A stretch of 64,000 bases of DNA. Origin: Symbiodinium natans (lineage: Eukaryota > Sar > Dinophyceae > Suessiales > Symbiodiniaceae). Below the pieces are notes generated by a model, which had not been told where the DNA came from, ran no database searches, and saw only the letters and a program-made list of their open reading frames with translations. Location: contig CAJNDS010001269.1 of NCBI GenBank assembly GCA_905221605.1, positions 288,501-352,500 of the forward strand. The letters are read 5' to 3'. The position numbers were made by a program, and so were the translations under genes. Positions 9,276 to 19,633 of this stretch are shown here, piece by piece (within the stretch, counting starts at the first letter, position 1; each line of letters opens with the position of its first letter).

Positions 9276-9699
9276 AGCCTAACGCCTACATCCCAAACTA
9301 CCCAATCACCCGGGGAGGGAAGGGGGGGAGCAGAAAAATGGGGTGCTAATTGCCATCATGATGTGCCAGGTCAGTATGATTAGAGGCATTGCTGTCGATA
9401 TTCCACCAACCACCATGCGAATACCGTCATTCCTGAGATCACGCGTAGGATCAGTCCCGTAGTATCACCCTGAACCCATCTGAACCCTACATGTTGAAGT
9501 CTAACGTGTGAATCGTGACGTAACTTCGGGGGTTCGCGTTTAGGGTTGTGGTTGCCCAAGCCAAGCCTCTGCCCAAAACCAGGGGGGTGGAGCCGAGGGA
9601 CCTTGAGGTTTCGAAAGCCCACTGAAATACCTGGGTTTAGTTTAGGGTTTAGGGTTACAGTCTGGAAATACAAGCACAAGCATGTCACACCTTAGCTAT

Positions 9700-10030
9700 T
9701 TGGAGTATGCGCCCTTCTCCCGCGATCTGAATCCTAGCCAAGCTTCGAGGCTTGGCCATGTTTACAAGCGTGAGGCAAATAAGACAGCACTTGATTGGCT
9801 GCCGGGGGCCACTTTGCTGGGGTCGCGAAATGCTGCGAGTTCGCACGTAACGTCGCTGGGTTCTGACATGGATGGCCCGAATTTCGTCTCATGGAACATT
9901 TTGTTCAATGTTTAGTTCCTTCAGGCAGGGGAAGCGCGGAGGGGTTCTGGGGTATCCTTTGCGAATGTGGCGCTGCCAGTGATGGGAAGAAGTTAATCTG
10001 GGCTTCTTGTAAATTGGCATGGGGTTTAGG
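9700..10030 (+). CDS. Possible coding stretch, unidentified
   Basis: Two overlapping open frames; the more protein-like parts read SQASRLGHVYKREANKTALD and FWGILCECGAASDGKKLIWA. Minus frames are also open in part. Low confidence. Confidence 0.3.
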
Positions 10031-10042
10031 GGTTTATGTCAA

Positions 10043-10112
10043 TAAAGCCCTAAACCCTAAACCCCAAACCCCAAACCCCAAACCCTAAACCCTAAACCCT
10101 AAACCCTACACA
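10043..10112 (-). repeat. CCCTAAA/CCCCAAA array
   Basis: About ten units, meeting a short TTTAGGG stretch at 10111-10130 head to head. Confidence 0.9.
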
Positions 10113-10189
10113 GGGTTTAGGGGTTAGGGCCATGCCCTATAGTCGTATCGCCTTGCAGAGGCCAAACCCTGGACCCTGAAACCGGCACT

Positions 10190-10376
10190 ACTTGGAGGTT
10201 CATGGTACTTATTGGGTTTAGGGTTTAGGGTTTAGGGTTTAGGGTTCAGGGTTTCGGGTCCAATTTTCACTGGACTTACAACCCAGTTATGAGCCCCTTA
10301 AAGTGCCCTAACATGGCTAGAAGTGCAGTGAGTACAGTTAAAATTGGTTGATAAGTACCATGAACCTCCAAGTAGG
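10190..10376. mobile_element. Family C foldback element with a telomere array inside
   Basis: Left end CTACTTGGAGGTTCATGGTA and right end TACCATGAACCTCCAAGTAG are perfect inverse copies. Inside the left arm lies a TTTAGGG array (10213-10258). The telomere repeats are therefore nested in a mobile element. Confidence 0.85.
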
Positions 10377-10724
10377 GCCTTCTTTCTACCCACAAGTCAA
10401 CGGCCACAGAAATACATGATCATGTCCCGAAATAGAGGGGGCACCCCTGTACCAACATGGTCCGCTCCCCCTTGTGTAAGGACACCCCAAAATAGGTACC
10501 CTCATGTGATGGTTTAGGTTTTAGGACGGAAGGCTGCAGCGTATATTTGGGGGCTTTTTTGGTTTAGGGTAGGCTTATCTTGTGGCTTGAAGGACACTTT
10601 TCCTAGGGTTTTTGGGGGCCCAAACCCAAAAACCCTAAACCCGGTCTTTAAAAGAACCTGGGCTCTTTTGGGGCGTAAGCTTTCAAGGTTTAAGTTTGAG
10701 GAGAAAGAAACCTGTCCAATTAAG

Positions 10725-10890
10725 GTGTGGACAAAATGAACGCGCAAAAGGCAGTCAGGGTTCAGGGGTTTCGGCCTGAATTCGGATTGGAAGTAGTATG
10801 GGGGGATGCACCCTGCATGGGGTCATGGCCTTACGGGGCGATATGCCCCCAGTTTCAGGGTTCGCGCCGATTTCCTACAGGGATGGCACC
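10725..10890 (+). CDS. Possible coding stretch, unidentified
   Basis: Plus reads FRPEFGLEVVWGDAPCMGSW then PYGAICPQFQG. Flanked by telomere-like repeats. No family recognised. Confidence 0.3.
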
Positions 10891-11082
10891 CGCAGTGCTT
10901 TGCCGTGGTTTAGGGTCAGGGTTTTAGGTCATCTCCTCAGATTCTAAACCCGAAACCCGAAACCCCAAACCAACTCCAAACAAGCTGGATTCCCATACGC
11001 CCCTCTTCCAGTAGACCCGAAACGCTGCGGTGGTGCTAAACCATGCAGCACCAGCACAGCTTGCGCAGGGCTAGGGGAGGAC

Positions 11083-11151
11083 CCGTTGCTTCAGGCTCCT
11101 CATGACGGACTTTCTGGCTTTGATCTCATCCTGGAGGCATGCGGTGGCTTG
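11083..11151 (-). CDS. Coiled-coil type exon
   Basis: Minus reads QATACLQDEIKARKSVMRSL then KQR (23 codons, phase 0), from an acceptor ACAACAAG to a GT donor (CGG|GTCCTC). Charged, helix-forming sequence like the other minus exons between 11 and 25 kb. Confidence 0.6.
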
Positions 11152-11599
11152 CTTGTTGTTTGGGTGTAGGGTTGAAGCGGGAAGGCCTGTGAGGTAGCTT
11201 CATGCAGGTGACGTTACGCATGAACATGCATAAACTCATTCGATCGCGCTCCCGAATTCTAAGACCATCTCATGCCCATACTGAAACGGGAAATGACATC
11301 TCAAACGCTTCAAGACATGTTTGTTGCACTTGTTTAGGGGAGCAGGCCGTGCGAGTGCAATGCAAGGCGAATTCTGACACTAAGCTCAGATGTTGAGGCC
11401 GTGGGTCGTTTAGCATATTCAACATGAGTTCAGATCAAAACTAGCCTTTACATATCTACCGCCCGTCCTTTGGGGGGAGGGGAAAGAAAGCAAACTGTAC
11501 TGGTCCCTGAATAAGGTGAATACCCAAACCGAAGCATTTGTAGAGCTGTTGTGGTCCGTTGTGGGGCCCAACCTTCACAGCTTTCTGCACCATAGTACA

Positions 11600-11706
11600 G
11601 CAAACCCTAAACCCTAAACCCTAAACTTCTAAACCCCAAACCGTAAACCCTAAACCCTAAACCCTAAACCCTAAACCCTAAACCCTAAACCCTAAACGTA
11701 AACCCT
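11600..11706 (-). repeat. CCCTAAA array (about 14 units)
   Basis: Long, nearly perfect array that begins within ten bases of the donor of the exon at 11716-11790. Confidence 0.95.
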
Positions 11707-11715
11707 AGACCGCAC

Positions 11716-11790
11716 GCTCGCAAAAACATCGGCCAGCCGAAGGGCCTCGACCTTGCGATGTTCGGCTTCTGCAGCAAGCGCCTTCGGATT
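11716..11790 (-). CDS. Coiled-coil type exon
   Basis: Minus reads NPKALAAEAEHRKVEALRLA then DVFAS: exactly 25 codons, phase 0, with acceptor AGTAAG and donor AGC|GTGCGG. Ala/Glu/Leu-rich helix. The downstream intron starts with a CCCTAAA array, and the upstream intron ends with an inverted-repeat element (11800-11900). Confidence 0.7.
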
Positions 11791-11799
11791 CTTACTTAC

Positions 11800-11900
11800 T
11801 GTTGGATGGTAGGGAATGAGGGAATGAGGCACCCCCACCCTTCAAGGGATTATCTCGGGTACCTCATTCCCTCATTCCCTACTAACTAACAGTAAGTAGT
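11800..11900. mobile_element. Inverted-repeat element, family I (GGGAATGAGGGAATG)
   Basis: Arms TAGGGAATGAGGGAATGAGG and CCTCATTCCCTCATTCCCTA, plus outer TACTTACTGTT / AACAGTAAGTA. Other members: 35043-35140 (with TTTAGGG inside) and 39985-40065. Its right edge, read on minus, lies next to a splice acceptor. Confidence 0.8.
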
Positions 11901-12344
11901 ATAGGCCCTTGATTTAGGGGCCCTTGTAACTGCGGCTTAGGGCCTTAGGGCCTTAGGGCCTAGGGTTTAGGGTTCAGGGTTTAGTGTTCAGGACCTACAT
12001 CCCGCGTATCCCCTATGCAACTTCCGAACCTTGTAAGGAAAGTAATGGGATCAAATTCAGGGACCCTCGTATGGATTCGCTGTGGTTTTGGAAGTAGGGC
12101 CGCGGTGGCTTCCAAGGGAATGGCTGCATGGGAGACATGCAACAAAATCATTGGCTTGGCATTTGTTGTGTGTGCTCAGAACGCGTGATAGTACGACACG
12201 GCCATACAGGGACCTGTTGAAGTAGGATGCACATGGCATATGTTTTGCACCTTAGCTCATAGCAAAAAATATGTAAGGGCCAAACCAGGAAACCCTAAGA
12301 ACCACTCAGGCTCCTGCGGCCCTAAACCCTAAACCCTAAAACCT

Positions 12345-12432
12345 ACCAGCACCCCCCAACTACCCTTTAACCATATTAGTAGCGTATATACCCCCTTTAT
12401 TAAAGGGTAGTTGGGGGGTTCAGGTAAAGTCT
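12345..12432. mobile_element. Inverted-repeat element, family J
   Basis: Arms CACCCCCCAACTACCCTTTA and TAAAGGGTAGTTGGGGGGTT with AGTAGCGTATATA between. A second copy lies in the opposite orientation at 30808-30882. Confidence 0.85.
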
Positions 12433-12468
12433 AAACCCTAAACCAAAGAGTATGTAGCCGGTTCGCCA

Positions 12469-12545
12469 CACAAACACCAGTGCAAAGCCAAGGCTGAGCG
12501 GCAAAGGTCTGCTAGGGAATCACTACGTGACGGGCAGGACAATGT
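12469..12545 (+). CDS. Candidate exon, basic and charged
   Basis: Plus reads HKHQCKAKAERQRSARESLR then DGQDN, followed by a GT donor (AAT|GTGACT). Strongly charged helix. Unidentified. Confidence 0.45.
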
Positions 12546-12693
12546 GACTTTAGGGCTTATAGGCCCTGACTCTAAAAAACAACCCCTAAACCCTAAACCC
12601 CAAACCCTAAACTTCGAGGGTGCTATGGCTTAACGCTACCAGAGACTTTGATTTTAAGGTTTCTGCCAGCTAACTAAAATCTACTCTCCCAGC

Positions 12694-12783
12694 CTTCTCG
12701 CGGCAGATGTCTGTGAGCGCCTGACTCTGATGCTGGTGCGGTCAAGCTATATGCTCCCCGTACAAGACTGCTTTGCTTAAACC
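12694..12783 (+). CDS. Candidate terminal exon
   Basis: After an acceptor CTCCCAG plus reads LLAADVCERLTLMLVRSSYM then LPVQDCFA and a stop. Helical and protein-like. May join 12469-12545. Unidentified. Confidence 0.45.
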
Positions 12784-13142
12784 TTCCTTTGGATTGTATC
12801 AACAAAACGAAACACTTGAAACATAGCTACATAGCTGCTAAGGACACCATAGACAGGGGCACTAAGCTGCAGGTTCCAGAGGCATGGTTGGGCCTGAGGG
12901 AGTGGGGGGTTTAGGGTTTAGGGAGTGGGGGGGCTTCCTTTACCTTCAGCGCTAGGCAGCCGTGCAAAACTAATTTAGGCCCTGAACCCTAAACCCTAAA
13001 CCCTGCACCCCAAAAACTTCGACGGGGCCCGAGGGACCCCAGTACTGCAGTGATCAAAGTCTAATTAACTGCTTACTCAGAGTCGCCGCTTGTCAACGAC
13101 CGGAGTATTTTTGCCCTCATCATTAAGTACTTTCGGAAGCCT

Positions 13143-13424
13143 TTGCCGTACATGTTGCACAGGCCCAGGGCCCGTGAAATAACACCTTTCCACGAAATGG
13201 GCCAAGCTACTCTATGTTCCGTTGATGATGAGTATACCGTAGTTACACTAGATTGCGGCCCTTATTCTGAAAGTTGGATTCCTCAAGCAAAAGGTGTTGG
13301 AGGCTCTTTGGAAAGACCCACCACCGACGTGCTTAGCGCTGTGCCCACAGACCCAGAAGTTCGACTTCTGCCTGACCGCATGAAGGGTCCCTTTGATGCC
13401 GGGGGCTGTCCGGTTGGGGGGTAG
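13143..13424 (+). CDS. Possible coding stretch, unidentified
   Basis: A 93-codon frame starting MPYMLHRPRAREITPFHEMG. Free of telomere units and of mixed composition, but with no recognised motif and no clear splice sites. Confidence 0.3.
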   Translation: MPYMLHRPRAREITPFHEMGQATLCSVDDEYTVVTLDCGPYSESWIPQAKGVGGSLERPTTDVLSAVPTDPEVRLLPDRMKGPFDAGGCPVGG

Positions 13425-13682
13425 AATGTAGGTTGGGGTAGAGTGCTTACAGTAGACGTCTGTTCTTGGAGGAGCTGTGCCAAGAGCAGCAGGGTGGTTA
13501 CAGGGGCACTTTTAACTTCGTGCTTGTTAAGTTTGGGGCCCTAAACCCTAAACGCGTAAATGCGAGTTGGCCCACTATTGCACCATGGCCCAAGGAACAT
13601 CCTTGCCATGTGACATCACCGGCTCAAGTCTATCCCCAACCCCTACACTCCAAGCGGCTAGCATCCCTAGACCCCAAAGCCT

Positions 13683-13850
13683 AAACCCTGAACAGAAACA
13701 AAAAACCTGAACCTAAAAACCCTAAAAACCCTTAAAACCCTGAAACCCCTAAAAACCCTAAAACCCCTAAAAACCCTAAAACCCCTAAAACCCCTAAAAA
13801 GCCCTAAAAACCCCTAACAAGCCTAAACAACCTAAAAAAGCCTCGGACCG
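13683..13850 (-). repeat. Degenerate CCCTAAAA array
   Basis: 7-, 8- and 9-base variants (CCCTAAAAA, CCCCTAAAA). Confidence 0.9.
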
Positions 13851-14020
13851 AAGGGTTCTTAGGGCTGTCAGAGTTGAAGGACTTAAGGGTTTTCAGGGCT
13901 TTTTGTGGGTTAGGAGATTTAGGGTTTAGGGATTTAGGGGTTTAGGGATTTAGGGTTTGAGGGCTTAAGGGCTTCTAGGTTTCAAATGCTCGAGTGCTTT
14001 TCTTGAGGGGCATAGAAACA

Positions 14021-14110
14021 CCCTAAACCCTAAACCCTAAACCCTAAACCCTAAACCCTAAACCCTAAACCCTAACCCTAAACCCCAAACCCTAAACCCT
14101 AAACCCTAAA
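14021..14110 (-). repeat. CCCTAAA array
   Basis: About 13 units. The 86 bases to its right (14111-14196) are non-repetitive and open on plus (MVGEPPSPRGHGPQAAPITE), followed by another array at 14201-14272. Confidence 0.95.
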
Positions 14111-14196
14111 GATGGTTGGCGAGCCTCCTTCTCCGCGGGGGCACGGGCCGCAAGCAGCTCCTATCACCGAGCGCTCAAAGAAAACCCTTCCTAGAC
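14111..14196. CDS. Candidate exon enclosed by two CCCTAAA arrays
   Basis: Non-repetitive, GC-rich island between two perfect arrays. Plus reads MVGEPPSPRGHGPQAAPITE; minus RVFFERSVIGAACGPCPRGE. Strand unresolved. The setting matches known exons here. Confidence 0.3.
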
Positions 14197-14200
14197 TTCC

Positions 14201-14272
14201 TAAACCCTAAACCCTAAACCCTAAACCCTAAACCCTAAACCCTAAACCCTAAACCCTAAACCCTAAACCCAA
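14201..14272 (-). repeat. CCCTAAA array
   Basis: About ten perfect units. Confidence 0.95.
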
Positions 14273-14679
14273 GAGCAGGCTTGGGGTTCTTAAGCGAAAC
14301 CCTGAACCCTACGCCCTCAACCCTAAACCCCAAACCCCCTTAAACCCGTGTCCCTGAACCCTTAAGGGGTTTAGGAGTTAGGGAGGGTTCAGGCTTCAAG
14401 GGCGAAAGCCCCCAAAAGGAGTCCTCTTGTTCATTCCTTGAGGGCAAAATAAACACCATCATTGGGGTTTCTCACCCTACACTGCTGTACTCCCTATCAG
14501 GGAACATAGGTCTTAAACCCTTTTGGGGTAATTTGGTCCCAAGACCCTACAAATCCTGCAACCCCATAAGCCCCACAAACCCTACAAACCCTGGAAAGCC
14601 TGGAAGCCCTACAAACCCTTGCCAACCCTCCAAACCCTCGAAACCTTACAAACCCCAAAGCATCCTAAAACCAAAGCCT

Positions 14680-14783
14680 GGGGTTTAGGGTTTAGGGTTT
14701 AGGGTTTAGCAGGGTTTAGGGTTTAAGGTTTAGGGTTTAGTAGGGTTTAGGGTTTAGGGTTTTGGATTTTCGGTTTAGGGTTG
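14680..14783 (+). repeat. TTTAGGG array
   Basis: About 12 units with two short interruptions (AGCAGGG, AGTAGGG). Confidence 0.95.
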
Positions 14784-15239
14784 ATCTGAGTCATGAGGCG
14801 GCCTTGGTCTTCCTTGCGGTTTCGATGCGGCTGCACATGGCTCAAAGTCATTTGTGGAAACTTTACTTGGCTGCACTCAGGAGGGTAGCTAAAAATTAAA
14901 CTTTTAGCTGCCTTATTAAGAAACCCAATGAAACCAAAAAGAGTCAGGATCTAAAGCTACAGTAAAGTACCACAAAGTTTAGGAATGGAAGAAGTGCAGG
15001 CTTAATGGGGTTTGGGGTTTAGGCTTTAGTTGTCATTGCTTTTGGAACAACAAGAGTACTGAAAATGCCAGGGATCACTGGGAGGTTTCGGGCGTAGAGT
15101 GGGGAACAAAGCAACCAGAAGGAGGGTTTTGGGGTTCTGGGTCTAGGGTTCGGTTGCACCGTGAACTCAACACACAAAACCCTAAACCCTAAACCCAAAA
15201 ACCAGACCCTAATCTAAACCCTTGAGGCTTAGGGTGGCC

Positions 15240-15345
15240 TAGCCCGCCCCCCCCCCCCCCCCCAAAGAAAAAGAAAAAAAAACAAATAAAATAAAGTAAA
15301 AACATGAAAAACAAAATAATAAAATAAAGACACAATCAACACCTT
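15240..15345. repeat. C-run followed by A-rich tract
   Basis: About 18 C, then about 80 bases of A with scattered G, C or T. It has the poly(C)-poly(A) order of family F elements (see 41257-41360). Confidence 0.8.
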
Positions 15346-15362
15346 ATGGGATCTCCCCTCAA

Positions 15363-15436
15363 GATCCCACACGCTGCTTCCTCCAAGGAACGGCGCTTCT
15401 CAGCAAGGGCGTCCTTTATGGAATCAATCGCCACCT
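15363..15436 (-). CDS. Coiled-coil type exon
   Basis: After an acceptor TCGCAG minus reads VAIDSIKDALAEKRRSLEEA then ACGIL. Strong heptad-like pattern of Leu/Ala with Glu/Lys/Arg. Downstream (minus) lies the A-rich/poly-C tract. Likely part of the same coiled-coil gene as 11-25 kb. Confidence 0.65.
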
Positions 15437-15654
15437 CTGCGATTCAGGGTGCCGGACCTTGGGGTGTTTAGGGGTTACTTAGGGCTTACTTAGCTAGGTC
15501 TGCTGCAACTCCCGGAAAGAACCCTGAAACTTCTCCCTTGAAACTTGAAACCCTCGAAACTCCAGCAAGCCCAGGAATCCCGAACCCCAGGCAAAGCCCT
15601 TGGAGCCGACACCTGAGAGCTTTGACTCTTGACTCTCGGCTCAAGGAGAAGAAC

Positions 15655-15765
15655 CCTAAGGATCCATGTACTTATATAGAGTATACTTGGGCCCTAAAGC
15701 TACTATATAGGAACCCCATTAAGGCCCAAGTATAGACTAGAAAGGTACATGGATCCTTTGGGGAA
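15655..15765. mobile_element. Inverted-repeat element (AAGGATCCATGTAC)
   Basis: Arms AAGGATCCATGTAC and GTACATGGATCCTTT with TATACTTGGGCC / GGCCCAAGTATA further in. A partial relative is at 56100-56160. Confidence 0.8.
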
Positions 15766-15948
15766 GCTTCAGAGAATGATGTCTCCACCCACGGTCCCGC
15801 CCAAAACCTACTAAGTACGCAGTTACGCGCACTTCTGAGCCTTTGCCCTAACTGATCTGCAGTCAGTTTCCAAAGTACAGGAATCACGACAAGCAAGCCC
15901 CTTAAAAACCCACCAACCCTGTACCACGAAACGAAACGCTGAGACAAC

Positions 15949-16045
15949 CGTGCCCTGGCGTCGCCTGGTCGAAAGCCCCGCGCTTGCTCGGCTCCACCCC
16001 GAAGCCATCCGTGGCAGCGACAAGGGTCTTCTCGATATGGATCTC
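15949..16045 (-). CDS. Exon, unidentified
   Basis: Acceptor CCCAG and donor CACG|GTTGTC enclose EIHIEKTLVAATDGFGVEPS then KRGAFDQATPGH. GC-rich third positions. Two other minus frames are open but less protein-like. Product unknown; strand agrees with its neighbours. Confidence 0.65.
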
Positions 16046-16081
16046 CTGGGCATGGGTTCCCTAGACCCTGACCTCTAAACC

Positions 16082-16198
16082 GTACTTGGAGGCTCATGGT
16101 ACTTACTAACCAATTATAGCTGTACTTATAACCCTACTTATAATACCCCTAAAGGGCCTTATAGGGGTTATCCCAGTTATAAGTACCTCCAAGTATAG
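16082..16198. mobile_element. Family C foldback element
   Basis: Ends GTACTTGGAGGCTCATGGTA and GTACCTCCAAGTAT, with CTTATAACCC / GGGGTTAT arms inside. Confidence 0.8.
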
Positions 16199-16214
16199 TG
16201 CTGTTCTAGGGCCT

Positions 16215-16300
16215 TCTAGGCTTTCGATCTGCTGACGGGAACCTGACGCTGATCTCATGTCATCTACCGTCTCAGCCAAAGCGGTTGAGGGTTCGCTTTT
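16215..16300 (-). CDS. Exon, Ser/Glu-rich
   Basis: Minus reads SKSEPSTALAETVDDMRSAS then GSRQQIESLEG. Hydrophilic and helical toward its end. Part of the minus coiled-coil series. Confidence 0.5.
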
Positions 16301-16514
16301 CGAGTTGCCAGGGAGACATGCTGAGTCTCTTTGGCTTGGGCTTGAGGGAGGTTGGGAGCATGAAGATGGTGAGTGTGTCCACGAACAAGCTTGCCAAAAC
16401 AAGTGTTGCTTTCGTCTTGCCCCATACATATACACATATATTTATATATGTTCGTTGCACAAGAGCAAGTTTAGTCCCTGCAGGTTGATATCGCACCACG
16501 CAACAGGTTTGGGA

Positions 16515-16635
16515 TCAGGGTTGGCGGAGATCTTGGAGGATTCTCTCCTTGAAAATCTTGGCACGCAGAGAAGGCAGCATAATCGGTCCTGGAGGTAGTC
16601 CCTGAGGCACTGAAGGTATGTCTGCTTCTCCTGTG
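16515..16635 (-). CDS. Coiled-coil type exon(s)
   Basis: Acceptor CGTCTAG, then QEKQTYLQCLRDYLQ up to a possible GA donor (CAG|GACCGA, 16589). A second helical stretch, LRAKIFKERILQDLRQP, follows at 16515-16570 in another frame and may be the next exon. Confidence 0.55.
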
Positions 16636-16749
16636 CTAGACGAGGTTGCCCCCAGGAACCTAAGCATTAGCTTTAAAAAATTGGGTTTAGGGTTTAGGGA
16701 AAAGGGTTTAGGATTTAGGGCTTGCTTTATTGCCTTCATGGGGTGTGTG

Positions 16750-17120
16750 AGCTAAGAAACCAACCTCAACAGCAGGAAATACGAGGCGTACTGGAAAGGT
16801 TGCCCAAGGGGGTCTGGAGAATGGATGATCAAACCTCCAACATGTCTTGGGACGCAATCTCCGTGCAATTCCGTGCAACCAACGGCCCAACAAAGTGCTC
16901 CGGTTCTTATTATTTGGTTGCTTTCATGACTGGGAATGTTTGGGATGCTTCAGAAATCTTCAGAATTTGGGGTGTAGTGGGCCCGGGCACGGGGCTGCGA
17001 GGTATGTTTCTTGATTCTGGCACAAGCCACGTTTCTGCTCAGTCTCTAAGTGTGGCGTCCAGCGACCTAAGTCGAAGCTCTGCGATCTCAGCCCACGAAG
17101 GGACACAGGAACATCTCCGG
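16750..17120 (+). CDS. Possible coding stretch on plus, unidentified
   Basis: A 140-codon open frame; the central part reads SWDAISVQFRATNGPTKCSG then SYYLVAFMTGNVWDASEIFR. Its right end overlaps a better minus-strand exon (17052-17124), which lowers confidence. Confidence 0.3.
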
Positions 17121-17124
17121 CTTG
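17052..17124 (-). CDS. Coiled-coil type exon
   Basis: After an acceptor TTTTTAG minus reads ASRRCSCVPSWAEIAELRL then RSLDATLR, with a possible GA donor. Confidence 0.5.
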
Positions 17125-17384
17125 CTAAAAAGGCAACATCTTGACCGAAACAGCCACAGAGTTGAGGTGCATGTGGGGGTAGAACCCTTGGACGGGGTAA
17201 GCTTGCAGCCCGGGAGCAGTGTTAACACGCTGTGGTTGAGGGCTGCGGGTTTCGTAGACCCCAGGGGTCTACACATAGTATTAGGATTAATTAGGACTAG
17301 GTGGGCCACTTATTAGAACTAGGTGGCCCAAAAACCATACCACATGTGGAATCAAGCAGCGAAAAATGTGCAAAATATGAATAT

Positions 17385-17440
17385 ATGAATGTATATATAT
17401 ATATATATATTCATATATATATATACCTATGCACATATAG
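17385..17440. repeat. (TA)n microsatellite
   Basis: TATATA runs within ATATGAATATATG variants. From 17260 to 18360 only repeats and foldback elements are seen. Confidence 0.9.
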
Positions 17441-17844
17441 ATGGACTTGAAAGAACAATGGCTCAACGTTTGGCATGTGGTGCAAGAGAAGGGCTTCGGA
17501 TTCAGGGCTTACAGGGGGGGTTAGTATTTAGGGTTTGAAGCGAATTCGGGTCGACCTCAGAGTAACCGAGTAACCAATACAGTTACCCATTGAACAGGGA
17601 CATTTACCTGAGTTGTTGGTATTGATCCCCCTTGTCCAAGGTGCATGGGAGGCTTCCGAAAATGTGGTCCTTCTTTTGATACCTATTCCAGTACGGCCCT
17701 CAATATGGGGGTTTGCATAAATAAGAAACACCCAAAAAACCGCCCCAAATAGTAGGATTCCCTTGTAATAAGCACCCCGACAAGGTACCCCTCACGTCAG
17801 AAACCCCCCATATTCAGGATCCTCCGATTGGCTTTAGCTAGCCC

Positions 17845-17912
17845 CCTAAACCCTAAACCCTAAACCCCAAACCCCAAACCCTAAACCCCAAACCCTAAAC
17901 CCTAAACATTTC
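17845..17912 (-). repeat. CCCTAAA/CCCCAAA array
   Basis: About nine units. Confidence 0.9.
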
Positions 17913-17992
17913 GGCCAGGGCCTTCGTACAGCTGCCCTCCAGAAGGCGCGCCACCCTTGGGGCAACGGCGCTTTAGGGTTTCTGGCAGAAAC

Positions 17993-18228
17993 AGTACTTG
18001 GAGGTTCATGGTAGTTATAAGTAAGCTTTTAGATATTTATAAGCAAGTTTATGGGTAAGGTAGGTATAAGTAAGTTTATAGGTAAGGTAGCTATAAGTAA
18101 GCTTTTAGGTAAGGTAACTGCAAGTAAGTTTCTAGGTAATTAAGGTAACTATAAAATATTAATGGTTATGGCCTGATTTAGGGCACTTATCACCCTACTT
18201 TTCATTACCCGTTAACCTTCAAGCAGGC
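17993..18228. mobile_element. Large family C element with internal repeats
   Basis: Left end AGTACTTGGAGGTTCATGGTA-like, right end CGTTAACCTTCAAGCAGG. The interior repeats TATAAGTAAGTTTATAGGTA about four times, so this copy has expanded inside. Confidence 0.7.
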
Positions 18229-18732
18229 ATGCTGTTGCTCCAGAATGCCGAAAGTCTAGGTCACATGCGGTAGACCAAAACGCGGTTGAAGGCACAGTAT
18301 AGGGGTACGATAATCCCTACTAAGGACTGGTTAGTAGAAGGGGGAACATCATCCGGGAACATCAGTATTTTATGGCTGTCAAGGGTTCAAGGGGATTCCC
18401 CCTGCAAAAGGTCCTATTTCTTGGGGAACCTCTTTGGCTAGGAGAGCTTGTAGGGGACTCTCCCGAACTACTTAGGAAGTCCCCAGATGTTTTCAGCGGT
18501 TGCGAAGGCTTGGGATTCAAGGCTTTACCTGAGCTCCCGAGCGAGTTTCTCGAGGGACGCCCCAGGAATGCTAAATATGGGCCCTGAAAAAAGGCCCCCC
18601 AAAAAATACCCCCTACATACCCCATACTACCCAAGGACCCATGCATCGAGCACTTTAAAGAGGGCGAGGGACCAGATTACGAGACCATGAGCCACCCCAA
18701 ACCTTCAATCCTATCAGCCCGAGAAAGCCTTA

Positions 18733-18855
18733 CTCTAAACCCTATGCAAACCCTACATAAACCCTAGATTAACCATGTAAACCCTATCAACCCTACAAAC
18801 CCTATAAACACTATAAACCCTGTAAACCCTATAATCCCTGTATATATAAACCCTA
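18733..18855 (-). repeat. 9-mer satellite AAACCCTAT / AAACCCTGT
   Basis: A 9-base derivative of the telomere unit (CCCTAAA plus TA or TG). It resumes at 19634-19920; the 780 bases between contain a large hairpin. Confidence 0.9.
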
Positions 18856-18859
18856 CTGT

Positions 18860-19090
18860 TGATGGACGAAATCCTGCATCACTTTTATTATGCAGGGCAT
18901 CCCTTCCAAACCCTGAATCTTAACATTGCTGTCCTTGCAACGCTTCGAAAGTGCATGTGTGTGAATGACCGAAATCCTGCATCACCCGCACGCGCACGCA
19001 ACATTGAGATTCGAGGGGCGCGGGGAGCTCGAATACCAAACCATCGCACACGTGTAACGTAGGGGGTCATGCAAGATTTTGTCCATCCAC
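18860..19090. repeat. Short direct and inverted repeats of GACGAAATCCTGCAT
   Basis: GATGGACGAAATCCTGCATCA starts near 18860 (trimmed here), GACCGAAATCCTGCATCA recurs at about 18966, and the inverse ATGCAAGATTTTGTCCATC is at about 19068-19087. Confidence 0.75.
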
Positions 19091-19193
19091 AGTCTGGAGA
19101 CTGGCAAGTTTTCGGAAACTCTGGTCTCTAGTCACAGCTGACCAAAGTGAATTGAGGGCCGTATGTGAGGGGCCAGGATGGGGGCAGAAAGTC

Positions 19194-19482
19194 CGGAATA
19201 TGGTATTTTTCAAGTTTCAAATTGTTTTCACAGTTTCAAATTAGTTTCCAATCAGTTTCAAAATAATTTCAAAATCCAGTTGCAAAATCGCTGTTAAGGG
19301 GGAACTGCAATTTCTGTCCGCGCTTTTTGAAAACCAGGAACCTCTGATATTCCTTTATTCTTTTGAATTGCGCGTAGAAAATACAGTTTCCCCTTAACAT
19401 CGATTTTGCAACTGCATTTTGAAACTATTTTGAAACTAATATGAAACTGCGGAAACGAATTTGAAACTTGAAAAACGCGGCA
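19194..19482. mobile_element. Large hairpin (about 290 bases)
   Basis: The left arm runs through TTTTCAAGTTTCAAATT, CAGTTTCAAATTAGTTTC and TTGCAAAATCGCTGTTAAGG. The right arm is its inverse: CCTTAACATCGATTTTGCAA, GAAACTAATATGAAACTG and AATTTGAAACTTGAAAAA. Non-coding foldback element inserted within the 9-mer satellite. Confidence 0.9.
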
Positions 19483-19633
19483 TTTCTGCTCTTTGTCACT
19501 TGGCCACACCCGAGCAAGAGGAGAGCTTAGTTAGGCTTGAAGCTGCCAAAAGTACATCTCCGACATTCTTCCCAAAAGCCATTCCAGCAACAACTCTCGC
19601 CAACAAGTCAGTAAATTATCTTGTCCGAGACAG

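Noticed and set aside
14021-14272. CRISPR-like array (repeats with spacers)
   Set aside because: Units are 7 bases and tandem; the eukaryotic gene structure excludes it.
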